The position numbers and the translations under genes are program-made. Below, one piece after another: positions 1-10,442 of a DNA stretch of 64,000 bases. The DNA comes from Drechslerella dactyloides (taxonomy: Eukaryota > Ascomycota > Orbiliomycetes > Orbiliales > Orbiliaceae): the NCBI GenBank assembly GCA_020064725.1, contig JAGTWJ010000017.1, positions 4,898,001 to 4,962,000 of the forward strand, read 5' to 3'. The notes beneath the pieces are model-generated. The model did not search any database, was not told the DNA's origin, and worked only from the letters and a program-made list of their open reading frames with translations. The number at the start of each line of letters is the position of its first letter. The stretch's first letter is position 1.

Positions 1-348
1 GGCGAGTCTTGGCGTGGAAAGGAGGTAAGGAGACGAACCTGAGGGCGCTAATTGCGAGTCTGGACATGGTACTGTGGGAAGGTTGCGGGTGGAAGAAAGT
101 GGGGATGCACGAGCTCGTGATGCCAAACAAGGTCAAAATCGCTTACATGAAGGGCATCGCAAAAGTGCATCCGGACAAGGTATGTTTTTCGGAACACCCC
201 CTCAACTTTGCAGGGGTCACGTAGACTGACTGGGTTGGTGGTATAGATATCACAAGATGCGACGGTGGAACAACGGATGCTTGCGGCGGCGGTATTCAGC
301 GGTTTGAACGATGCGTGGGACGACTTTAAGAAGCAGAACAATCTGTGA
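1..348 (+). CDS. swa2: Auxilin-like J-domain protein, C-terminal end (partial)
   Basis: The 5' part lies outside the window. The last two exons are visible: 1-179 and 247-348, joined over a 67-nt intron (180-246, GTATGT...TAG, CTGAC-type branch near 227-232). The residues are a J domain of the auxilin type: NLRALIASLDMVLWEG, then GWKKVGMHELVMPNKVKIAY and the HPDK motif right at the splice site, ending in DAWDDFKKQNNL. In this family (yeast Swa2) the C-terminal J domain recruits Hsc70/Ssa ATPase to strip clathrin from vesicles; UBA and TPR regions lie upstream. Only the J domain is seen here, so the assignment to Swa2 rather than another auxilin/cyclin-G kinase-like protein is by family knowledge. 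Confidence 0.85.
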
Positions 349-1041
349 TGCGCGTCGCATTGTAGGACTAAGTTAATAGGTGGTGGTAATTTGCGGATAG
401 GTTTTTGTACATACAAGCTGGTTGGACCTGGTGTGGAGCCAATTTCTAGTCGTGTGCGCATAGACGTCGAATGGAGTAGGTTCTGTGATTTTAGCTTGAT
501 AGCGGGGCCGTCGAAAATCTCGCCTAGGCCTGCTCTCATTGGTCACGTAAAGATCGTTCGTGGATTTCCACTTGGATACTATCATGCATATGACATGGTT
601 ATCCACGGGCTAGAATACTAAATGTCTCTCCTCGGTCGATAGAAGAGGTTGATCAATTGAGCACTGCAGTGACGGTGCAGGTGGAGCTGCAGTGATTGCC
701 AGAATCAACATCAGGGTCGAACGTTCGATGGATTAATTCATACGTTATCGACCGGCTAGATAGAAGGATATTAGGTCACGGCTAATGCGACATGGGATGT
801 CATGATTCCGTATCTGATTCTCTCTCATATTGTCGTGCTATAGACGTGTATGAATAATCTTCAACCTCAAGGTAGTCCGGCGCGGCGTGCGTATATGGTT
901 CTTTGTGCAACCGGACGCGGCTGTTCTAACGCCTAACAACTGCCATAAGGCTGGCGCGGCTGGCTAGCGTGGTGTCACCTCAAGCTAAAGCCAACTGCTA
1001 CGTATACGTCAGCCTAGCGCCTTGACGTGTAAGACCCAGTC
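349..1041. other. Intergenic region, no gene seen
   Basis: Holds the 3' flank of the auxilin-like gene and the promoter side of the PL8 lyase gene, which are in tandem. Short open frames on both strands (for example 391-621) lack protein character and I treat them as chance. Confidence 0.5.
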
Positions 1042-3996
1042 ATGGCGCCTACATTCCCCGCCGTTCGGTCGCTGACTTCGAACCAAAGACTCCTCATCTC
1101 ATCTGCCCTTGTCCTCGTCGTCGCCGTTCTCATCGTCATGTTTGGGAAACTTGGGAGCCTGCGCGACAAGGCGCAGGGCCTCAGTGAGCATGTCCAGAAG
1201 CACCTGCATCTAAACGATCACCCCGGCCAAGAACACCAACAGCAGCCGCAACAGCACATTATCAACGACGGTTCCGGCCCACAATGCGCCGGTGACCCTC
1301 CACCGCCTGTGCCGCAGCGACCAGCTTCCCAAGAAGCCTTTGCGAACTTACGCCGTAAGTGGTTTGCACAGGTCGTGGGCGACTTCGACACGATCGACCA
1401 GTCGGACCCGAACGTCCGGACCAACGTGGAAGCCATATCGGACGGTGGCCGACGTGTCTTACGCGACATTCAACTGAGGTGGGACCGCGTGCTCAAGAAC
1501 GTCGGGCCGCTGCGAGCGGGCGACATTGGCTTCCACACGTCGTATACAAGGGTATGCATTCCCTCCTAGGATGTGTAACTAAGTACCCATGTCGGCTCGG
1601 TTGTTTGACGCCGTGCTTCGATGCTAACTTGGATGTCTTCGATCGCACATAGCTCCTGCGGCTCGCATCCGCTTGGGCGACGCCAGGGACAGCGCAGTAT
1701 CGGGACGAAGAGGTCCTGCAGCGGCTGCTTCAAGGGCTCGATCACATCCACAAGATTTTCTACAACAGCGGTAACCAAGATATCAAGGATTGTATCAAGA
1801 GCCGGAACAATTGGTGGGCCATACAGTGCGTTTGATCCCTCATTCTTGTTGTCACTTGTGCGGTGCTGCATCTATCTATTCGGCTGCTAAATCCCCCCTG
1901 TTGCGCAAAGAATTGGAGCGCCGAAGACCCTTGCCGACATTTGCGTCATCCTCTACGATCAACTAGGTCCAGACCGCCGCCAACAATGGGGGCAAACCAT
2001 CGTCGATTTCGTGGGCAACACCGCTATACCCAGCCTCAAGGGCGGGAACAGAGCGTGGACGGCGAGGGTGCTCGTTATAACGGGAATCTTCATGGATAAC
2101 GAAGACGTTTTAAGGCGCGGAATCGCAACGTTGTCTGCACAAGGTGGCGGACCGGAGGTCTCGAAAAACACCCTGTTTCAATACGTCGAAGCCGGTGCCG
2201 GCGAAGGACTGTATAAGGACGGAACCCTGCTTTCGCACGATGTCTACCCTTACGCCGGAGGCTACGGCCTCGTCATGCTGGATTCGGTGGCTTGTCTGCT
2301 TGCGTTGCTGAACGCGCCCGACTCGCCGGACGAGTTTCGGGTCACAGACCCCAACGCTGGCATTATATACGAGATGGTTGAGCGCAATTTCCTGCCTGTC
2401 GTATGGCAAGGTATGATATTCGAGCACGTCCGAGGACGTGAAGTGGCACGTCGCGACGGCACTGGATGGGTACGTACAACTCATGATTTCTTAACCACCC
2501 GGCTTCCTACGCATACGTCTAATGTCCATACGACTTCGTTTTAGAAAAAGGGCCAAGCTCTCATCTGTGCGGCAGCTCTACTTTCCAAGGGCTGCGGCGG
2601 GAACGTTTCATCCGACCTGGAATCCTTCGTCCGGCTCTGGCATAACTCCAACCCCGGAGCGACGCTGAACGGCTGCACCCTGTCTCAAATGCCCACGTTA
2701 CAGTCCATCCTCCGGAACAGAACCGGCCCCGTGGCAGCTCCCCCGCGCGGCGCGTTCGCCACCCCGCTACAGGAGCACTTTGCCTACCATGCCCCGGACT
2801 CCCGCTGGTGCTTCACCCTCTCGCTATGCTCAAAGCGGATCGGACGCGCGGAGACACTCGGCGTCGAGAACATCAAGAGCTGGTACCAGGGCGACGGGAT
2901 GACATACCTGTATACACACACTCACAAAACGCACTACGATGACGACTACTGGTCGACCATGGACCCGCTGCACGTCCCCGGCACAACAAACCACCAAGTG
3001 GAACCACCGCCGCCACGGTATAAAGGCATGGGATACCGCGACTGGAGCGGTGGCGCCTGCTGGGCTGGCGGCGGCGGCGGGAACGGCGTCGCGTTCCGAA
3101 GCGGCGGTGCCGGAGCGCGGGTGGCGGCGGTCAGCATGGACCATTATGCCGGCGACAAGCGGTCGGCGGCGAAGAAGAGCTGGTTCATGATGGAGCATGC
3201 GATCGTGGCGTTAGGCGCAGGTTGCACAGGAAATTCCGAGCCGGCGTCAAATCTGCACACCACCGTTGAATCTCGCAACCTCGACGAGCCGGGCCGCCTG
3301 CTCGTCATCAACGGGGAGGAGTACCGGAATGAACCAGACTGGGAGAAGGCTAGCAACCGCGTGTACTGGGCGTGGCTGGAGAACACGGCTGGGTACGTTT
3401 TCCTGGACGCCGGTCGAGACGCGCCGTACAAGCTGTTCTCGCGCCAGCGGCGATGCGGCGAGTGGTCGGACGTCAACGAGGGTGAAGAAAAGAGCGACTG
3501 CCATCGGGAGTACGTCAATATAATCATAGACCACGGTGTTAACCCGAAGGTGTCGAGCTACGCATACGCGATACTACCGCTTGCGGATGTGGAGACCACG
3601 CGGTTGTCTAGTGAAAATCCAACGTGGACGTTGTTGCAGAATACGGTTGAGGTACAGGCTATCAGGAATCGGTTCGACAATGGCAACAGCGATGTCTTGA
3701 TGGCGACATTTTGGGCGCCCGGCGGAGTGGATGGCGTGGGTGTAGACCAGCCATGCCAGTTGGTATGGGGGTCGTGGTCGGGTGGGTCTTCGTGGTGTCT
3801 AACGGTTTCGGATCCGACGCATAAGGTTCAGAGAGTGGCTGTGTCTGTTCCGGCGATCGGGCAGTGGGGGCTGAGGACGGCGAATGCGAGTGAGGGCGTG
3901 GTGACTGACGGAGATCGGGTTATATTTGACGGGCTCAAGGACGGTGCAGCGAAGAGTATCTTCTTTACTGGGAGGGGTGGACACGACGAGCTTTAG
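1042..3996 (+). CDS. Polysaccharide lyase family 8 (hyaluronate/chondroitin/xanthan lyase-like), membrane-anchored
   Basis: Four exons: 1042-1551, 1653-1825, 1911-2469, 2545-3996; introns have GTATGC, GTGCGT and GTACGT donors. The product is about 897 residues. PL8 enzymes cleave uronate-containing polymers by beta-elimination through an N-terminal alpha/alpha toroid and C-terminal beta-sandwiches. Seen here: NNWWAIQIG early in the toroid, GGNRAW (Asn274-Arg275), then LLSHDVYPYAGGYG with the His337/Tyr346 pair at the nine-residue spacing of the family's catalytic His/Tyr. The central domain starts with WYQGDGMTYLYT and DPLHVPGTT, both PL8 hallmarks. Residues about 17-36 form a hydrophobic segment preceded by few charges and followed by a lysine/arginine-rich stretch, which looks like a signal anchor rather than a cleaved signal. 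Substrate cannot be told. It is in tandem with the AA9 gene downstream. Confidence 0.88.
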
Positions 3997-5921
3997 CGGA
4001 TAGGTTTACATTGTTATATGCGGAAGACCCAAGAACAGAGTGGGACAGTGCCGAAGTAGCAATAGGGGTAGCAAAAGTTATCCATATGCCAATCGTAATC
4101 TTTGGATCTACCTTTCAGTGTGGTGTGTTCCCCGAATTGATTTTAGCCATACAAATAGGGTATCTAAGCGAGCGGATGCTTTCTTCTTATCGTGAGACGT
4201 GCCTTGCAAGCTTGCACGACACGCTAGCTGTGTTGCCGCAACGTCGTTTTAAAGCTGTGCATTTGGTGGCACAGACTTCCGTTCATGGTGTCGCACTCGG
4301 AGACCGACCAGGATTATCGGACTTTCCCCATATGCGCACATTTCTGGGAGTCTCACATTCCTTGCGCCGAATATTCAATGCTGGAGGCCAGGCGCAGATG
4401 CTCGGGGGCCTGACCGGCTTTATCAACAAATTTTGCCCCGCAAATTTGAATAGAGCATACGTGTGATCCAAACTTTCTTTTCTGACTCCGGGCATTGGAG
4501 GGGCCCGTCGACTGTATATGGGGGATAGCCGTCCATTTGTGGCCTTCCTTAGCAGCCTTCATGTGACGTGCTCAAGACCCAAAACATGTAGCGCGGCAAG
4601 ACCGTCGTCGGAAAGAGTGAGGGCACCTGGCACTGGGATGGGTCGAATGATACTGGCTTCCTCGTTTGATACACTCGATTCGCTGATAGTGCCGCCTGCG
4701 GTTGCCATGTCGGATTTTATGCTGATGTCGTTTGGAGGCTCGGGAGAACTCAGCTTCCGCATTTGCTGCAGCTGCCTTTGCTAGAGCCACCTTGATAACG
4801 CTGAGACTAGTCTTTTGTCCCTCCACAGTCGCTTCTTTAGCTTTATCTTGCTGCTTCTTGTTCTCTTTCTTACTCTCCGTCTTGGTCGCCGGGTTTGATT
4901 CCGGGTCTGGGTCGGAGGTACCTCTGACGGTCCCGGAAGGAGATGTACTTTTGGATCTCGAGCCATATCTCCTTTGGCAGGCGTTCGATCATGGCTGTAT
5001 GAGTGAGACTGGCTGACTATTCGAGAATGGCGTCGGCGGATGTGTATATCACATCCGTGAGTTAGTAATGTGGCTGGTGACTGTCTGAACGCTGGAAGGT
5101 TATATATTCATATGTATCAATTAATGTTGCTCTATGGCCCACGTTTGAAAGTTTGGTCACGGCCTGGTAGTAAGATCGACTTACTGAAGTAGATCTGCGC
5201 CTTTGTTCGCGCAGGCGTCAGGCATGCGAAATTCTTCTCTTAGTCGTTTGAATGTGTAATTCTGACATCTAGATAGAGCTTTGCCAGCGATTTCTAGCTG
5301 GTCGTCGTGCGACATCCTGAAGTCAGTGTAAGACGAAATGCAACATCCTGGCGGGAGGTCCTCATTGGGATACTTGCCTGTTTGGGAAACCAGCGGCCGA
5401 CAAACGCCAATCTAGCAACAGGCAACACAGCAGCCTTCCCAGTACATATCAAATACGGTCTAGTCGATATCCAGCTGGATCCAGGCTGGGTATCTAGCAT
5501 TGTACAACGGTGGCTGTTCGATTCCATGGACCGATGGCATGATCTAGGTGGGAATCTTCGTTTCGACGGGACGCATCCCGCTCCCTTTTCGTCGATCGAA
5601 ACGACCGCCCGAGCTGGTGGAGCGTTTGCCTGCAGAATTTCCACCAATCAACGACTGCAACGCGCAGAATGCAACGTACCCTCCAGAGTCTTGGTATGCG
5701 GGATGAAGGGCAGCGCTCCGAAGCCAGAGAGTATAAGGTATCCATGTCGATAAAGTAGCTGTTTAGGATATTTATATATAATCATCCCATTTTTCTGTCA
5801 AGCAGTCTTTCCAGTGGCTGCTTTGCAAAATCTGGTATAACTTGCGCAACACTTGCCAGTATATATCAAGACAGTCTCGATCAAAGATCCCAAGCAGAAG
5901 TCGAGAAGCAGTGGACTGAAA
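3997..5921. other. Intergenic region between PL8 and AA9 genes
   Basis: No convincing gene. A 151-codon open frame at 4011-4466 (+) starts just after the PL8 stop but has no recognisable domain. A minus-strand coding-like stretch at 4559-4992 is listed separately. The 5100-5850 part shows nothing supportable; the last 100 bases are the AA9 leader. Confidence 0.45.
4559..4992 (-). other. Possible small gene or remnant with F-box-like start
   Basis: On the minus strand an ATG at 4992 opens MIERLPKEIWLEIQKYI, which resembles the first helix of an F-box, but that frame stops after about 40 codons. Two other frames downstream look coding: one is lysine/glutamate/alanine-rich, the other ends DDGLAALHVLGLEHVT. 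No GT-AG introns place all three in one frame, so this may be a degraded gene or chance. I would not rely on it. Confidence 0.18.
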
Positions 5922-6951
5922 ATGTTACTCGGTGCATTTTCGGCGCTGCTGTTCGCCTCCAGCGTACACGCCCACGGATACGTTCAAGAATGGACCATCA
6001 ACGGAGCGACGTACAAGACAATCCCACTAGTGAACGGATACCCAGACTTCACAGCGCCAGTCCAGGGAATCGGTCGCGCTCTGCAGAATGGCATCAACCC
6101 GCTCTTCGACCCACTTAGCAACTCTATGACGTGCAACGTCGGCGCTTACCCGGCGCCCAAGTATGCTAATGTTACCGCCGGGACAAACGTCACCGCCCGC
6201 TGGACCTCCTGCAAGTTTTTCGCGTAATCCTTTGGACTCGTCAGATGGTAGTGGTATGGCTGACTGGTGGGTTTGTGGCTCTGTGTGGGCCTTGATTGTA
6301 CTTTGTAGGGCCGCATGTTGGACCGATATATACGTACATGGCCGCCTGTCCGAACGGGCGGGACTGCTCTGACTTTTACGGCTGGGAGAAGGCCGCATGG
6401 TTCAAGATTGGTCAGTCAACCTCACTATACATACGATAGATATGGTTGAGAGAAATATGTACACTGACGTAAAGGAATGTATGTCTAGAGGAGACGGCGT
6501 TTGTGTCGGTGCCCGTCACGGACTGGTCGCCGTCGGGCGTCGCCTGGGCCACGCAGAAAATGTACGACAACGGCATGAAGTGGACATTCACGATCCCCAA
6601 GTGTCTCGCGAACGGACCCTACCTCATCCGCCACGAGACGATGGCCGTCCAGGACTCGGACGAGCTGGGCAAGGCGCAGTTCTACCCGAACTGCGCGCAG
6701 GTGTACGTTAGCGGGGGCACGGGCAAGCTGAAGCCCAAGCTTGTCAAGCTGCCGGGTGATATACAGCCGACCGATCCGGGGGTGCTTTTCGAGAGGCCAC
6801 CGCTTCCGTTCGCCTACACGCCCCCGTAAGTTTATCTTCCATTTTCAGCTGGTGAATAATACGCAATCTTGGTAATTCCGGGCTGTGTTGTTGCTGACAT
6901 TGAGATCTGTGTAACGGCAGGGGTTCGCGGCCGGTCGTGTGTCCAAAGTAG
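5922..6951 (+). CDS. AA9 lytic polysaccharide monooxygenase
   Basis: Four exons: 5922-6210, 6309-6410, 6489-6825, 6921-6951; 252 residues, catalytic domain only with no CBM. AA9 enzymes are secreted copper enzymes that oxidatively cleave cellulose and related glucans. A signal peptide (residues 1-17, ending VHA) exposes His18, the N-terminal copper-brace histidine. The second brace histidine is His99 in WPHVGP, the conserved LIRHE supplies the second-sphere His, and AQFYPNC supplies the Gln and axial Tyr. The first intron must be GC-AG (GCAAGT...TAG): only that junction rebuilds the Trp of WTSWPHVGP. The last intron (GTAAGT at 6826) gives a C-terminal SRPVVCPK; reading straight through would stop at 6829 and lose that cysteine. 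Upstream ATG at 5880s in frame would hide the signal peptide, so I prefer 5922. Confidence 0.93.
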
Positions 6952-7328
6952 CAATATGAGGGTTACATGGGAGTTGGTAGCCGATTGGGAACGTACAAGA
7001 TGCAAAAATTCAGTCACAGGGTAGGCATATTCTATGTGCAATTTTCTCACAAGATGTAGTTTACGTTTGGGGACAAATATATCAGCAAGTAACAGAGATT
7101 ATAATTATTGAACTAGTAGGGTAATGTCCAGGATATATATATATGATGAGGGGCAAAACTAGCTTTCTTCGACATGTCAAAACCACCGGGAATTGAATAA
7201 TATAAAGAACCCGCACATCCACTTTTTCCACCACCATGTGTTTCCAATTTGATCATCCACAAGGACCAGAGCGAGTGCCCTAGCCGGCGGTCGATATCTG
7301 GCCGACGGCTGAGCGATAGCGGATTCGC
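6952..7328. other. Intergenic region between convergent genes
   Basis: Lies between the 3' ends of the AA9 gene and the small secreted-protein gene. It is AT-rich with a short TA run near 7136-7143 and holds no open frame of note; it should carry both polyadenylation regions. Confidence 0.5.
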
Positions 7329-8149
7329 TTACAAGTTGAGCCCGGCAACGAGCGTAGAGACCGTAGTCAACAGACTGGTCACCACACCAATGAGGGGGTT
7401 CAGGAGTGTTAGGAGCAGACCGACAGTGGCGGCAGGGGTACTGAGAGCCTGGAGGAGGAGCTGGACAGTGCTGACAATGGCTGTCACGGTGGCGATGAGA
7501 GGGGCGAAAAGCGCGGTCAGGCCCAACGCGGCTGTAATGGTTTCAGATTTCGTTAGAGATCAATCTCGAGATTATCGCTGAGGTTGTTTTGCCTTTTGAT
7601 CGACACGGGGAATTAACTTACCAAGCTGCTCAGGCGTCAGCGTCTGAAGCAGGGCGATCAAGGCTTGGAGCTGTGTGAGTAGGGTGTTGACGAGAGCTGT
7701 AAGTGCATCGAGGGGGGCTTGCGTGCCACTAGTTAGGGCCGCAAGAATTTGCTTGAGGATATCCGGTAGACCAGCCAATGTGGTGACAAGATCAGCGATA
7801 GTGGCCTTAATCTTGTCGATAAGATCGGCCGGAACCTCAAGACCGTTCTCTAGATCTTGTTGCACAGTGGCAATTACTGGTCCTGTTATTCGGGGTGGCT
7901 CATTAGTGACAAGTTCTGATGACAGGTTCATCGCAAATGGTATATTCAAAGTCCAAAGGACGTACCAAGGGCGGCTACGGCGGCAGTTACGGCAGTCGTG
8001 ATAGTTTGGAGGTCCGTCTGGAGGTTGGGGAGATCGACGCGCTTCTCAAGAGCTGATTCCGGTGCAGCTGCTGGGACGGCGAGAGCGGAGACGATGGGGG
8101 TGGCGCAGAGGAGGCCGAAGGTGAAGATGGCGGAGCTGAAGAACTTCAT
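7329..8149 (-). CDS. Small secreted amphipathic helical protein
   Basis: Three exons on the minus strand: 8149-7966, 7882-7622, 7531-7329, all introns phase 1 (GTACGT...CAG with a CTAAT branch; GTAAGT...CAG with a CTAAC branch). The 215-residue product begins with a clear signal peptide (MKFFSSAIFTFGLLCATPIV) followed by a short proregion ending in the Kex2-type site LEKR. The rest is built almost only from Ala, Leu, Val, Thr and Ile with few charges, in long helix-forming runs such as LTALVNTLLTQLQALIALL. It resembles hydrophobic-surface-binding/cell-wall galactomannoprotein proteins in composition but I see no diagnostic motif and no cysteines. Likely a wall or surface-active secreted protein; function is inference. 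Confidence 0.75.
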
Positions 8150-9018
8150 GTTTGCGGTTGGGTTGATAAAAGTATATAAGGTATGTGGATAATTAATGTA
8201 CAGAGAGTACGAAGGAGTGTATTGTGTGGAGTAGAAGGTAGCTTTGGAAGGAGCGCGGTGTCTTTGAGACAAAAGTAAGGTGGATTGAAGTGAAGATGAG
8301 AGATGAGAAGAGAGAAGCTGCTTGCTGATGAGAGAAAAAGACGATTGGGGAGGCATCGTCGAGGCCTTCTTATACAGTTCGACGGACATAGCGGTTTAGC
8401 AGCTGGTCCATGATCGCCAGCGGTATATCCTGATGAAGCATCGTCGGAACCGCAATACTGCAGAGGTGTCTGCCTGGCGGCGGTCGAGCGAGGGCATGCC
8501 GCTGTCGGCCGGTGTTGTCTGGACGGACCTGGCGGGGTGCATGAGCGAGGACGGAGACTGCCGCGAGCATCGCTGGCTTCACAATGGGGGATGCACAGGC
8601 ACGGGCGCTGGAAGGAGCGCGATGTGCGGCGCCCTAACTCGACTGCCTCCGACTACTGCGAGATACGTGTATGTAATATTACAGGCAGGGAATACACGCA
8701 CATGTAGCAGATGCGAGAGATGCAAGAAATGGGAGTAGTGAATGTAGTAAAAGTGGTGGAGGGATTTCGTGCATGCGTCTGCGTTGTCGATCCAATTGCA
8801 ACGCTCGGGTCGCCCAGCTGCTTCGGGCAATTGGGCGCGCCCTTCGCCGGGCCTTGTTTCCCCCATACGATACTAGTATCATTGGCCCTTAGCTTCGAAC
8901 GAAGAACGAGAACGTGCACAATACGATGGCCGGCCGTTGGGGGCGCCGCCCCGCGTGCGATTACATCATGCCCGACCGATCGCGAGCGGAGGGGCCACGC
9001 GGAAGCGAAGATTGCAAG

Positions 9019-9091
9019 TAGGCAGGCAGGCAGGGTGCGTACATACATGCACATATGTACAGACAGGCAGGCAGGGCAGGGCAGGCAGGCA
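9019..9091. repeat. GGCA/GGCAGG microsatellite
   Basis: Two blocks of AGGC tetranucleotide repeats (about 9019-9034 and 9063-9091) separated by a short palindromic ACATACATGCACATATGTAC-type spacer. It lies in non-coding DNA. Confidence 0.8.
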
Positions 9092-9760
9092 CTCCGTCCA
9101 TCCAGGTAGATTGGCCCGTTGATTGCCAGGCACGCTGTTGAAACCGTGGGCGGGCTGATCTTATCGGCCTGCTATCTCGAGGGATGTGCGATATGTGATA
9201 TCGGCAGCCGGCCCAGCCTCACCGTGCTGTATCAGCAAGTACCCAGGTGAGTAAGTACTGATGCGAGTAGGAAATGAAACGGCGGTTATTGCATCGGGCG
9301 CTGGCGATCGCGTACTCTGCACCGTATTCGAGTATGCGCTGTACCTATCGAGAAGTAGCACTCCTACTTGGTGCGTAGCTACGTGTGCTCGAGACCCCTG
9401 CGCTCTCGACCAGGTTCCCCGGGTTCTGGCTAGCTCTCCTTTTTCCGCTGTCGTGATCGCTCGGAGGTTATTTCCCTGCTCCTGCACCACCCAATCTTAT
9501 TCTCCTGCGCCGCGCCGGCAAACAGCACGGCCACAGCAAGCCATCCGCCACACTTTATCCACGACAAAGCTTGTTCTTCGGGTGACGTCGTCGGTTATTT
9601 ACTCACTCACGAGTCATATTATTGATTACTTACCTTACTTAGTCCAGCGTCTGCATCTACCAGCTACGGCTGCCTGCCGCACCTTGAAACTGGGAATGGA
9701 CTGAGTTATATTATCAGCTCGGCTAAGGGCCCAGCGCTAACTACTAGCATACATGCAAAA

Positions 9761-9787
9761 CAGCAGCAGCAGCCAGCCAGCCAGCCT
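9761..9787. repeat. CAG then CCAG short tandem repeat
   Basis: Four CAG units followed by about four CCAG units in non-coding DNA. Confidence 0.8.
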
Positions 9788-10442
9788 GGCCAGGCTCTAC
9801 CGTCAGTCCATCCGGTTTTTCTTCCCTCCCGTTTTTCTTCGTCCCCAGAATATGTACCATGTATGCAGGTATACACTAAAAATAAGGAACAGACAGGAAA
9901 AAAAAAAGTCCCCCCACCCTCCTGGATAGACGTAAAGCAGAAACGGAAACATCATGACGGAAAATCTGGATCCTTGTTTTTGTGATATATCCCTGCCGTG
10001 ATGGAAAAAAGATGATGCGTGTCGAAGAGATGGAAAAATTGGTGATGGGCATGGCGATGATACAGGGGGATAGACATCCATCATGTGTCTTGCTCGTATC
10101 AATCGTAAGCGAACGCACGAGATAGATGTTTAGGTCTCGGCAGTATAGGGGAGAGCGTCAAAGATGGGCAGAATATAAAACAACGATCGGATCCTGTGCA
10201 ATAAGACAATGAAAGTGACCGAACAATAAGAATTTTTTAAAAAAGGCGGGGTGGGATCATCCAGAGGGCCAGGGGACATTCTGCGCAACATAGTAAGAAA
10301 AGTAAAAACGAAAAAAGAAGAGTCAAAAGATAGACATAGTAGAGAATCTTCTCCCGTCCAGCGGTCGCATAGATACGTCATGCAATGCAAATCCCAGCGA
10401 TAGCTATATTATCGATCGAGGAAATGTCTGTGCCTGTCGCAC

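Larger units (their letters stand above)
8150..10442. other. Long intergenic region with short repeats
   Basis: The first 250 bases are the promoter and leader of the secreted-protein gene and are purine/pyrimidine biased. The rest has no supportable gene; a 147-codon plus-strand frame at 9261-9704 has no domain. It contains GGCA microsatellites (9019-9091) and a CAG/CCAG run (9761-9787). The 9800-10442 part is AT-rich and probably the 3' UTR of the large minus-strand gene that follows. Confidence 0.45.

Noticed and set aside
4011..4466. 151-codon plus-strand frame after the PL8 gene
   Set aside because: No domain, odd composition, and immediately follows a gene stop; likely 3' UTR.
9019..9091. 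CRISPR-like spaced repeats
   Set aside because: Tetranucleotide microsatellite in a eukaryotic genome; no spacers.
9261..9704. 147-codon plus-strand frame in the 8-10 kb intergenic region
   Set aside because: No domain and unlikely composition (many isolated Cys, Arg and Ser); no neighbouring exons.
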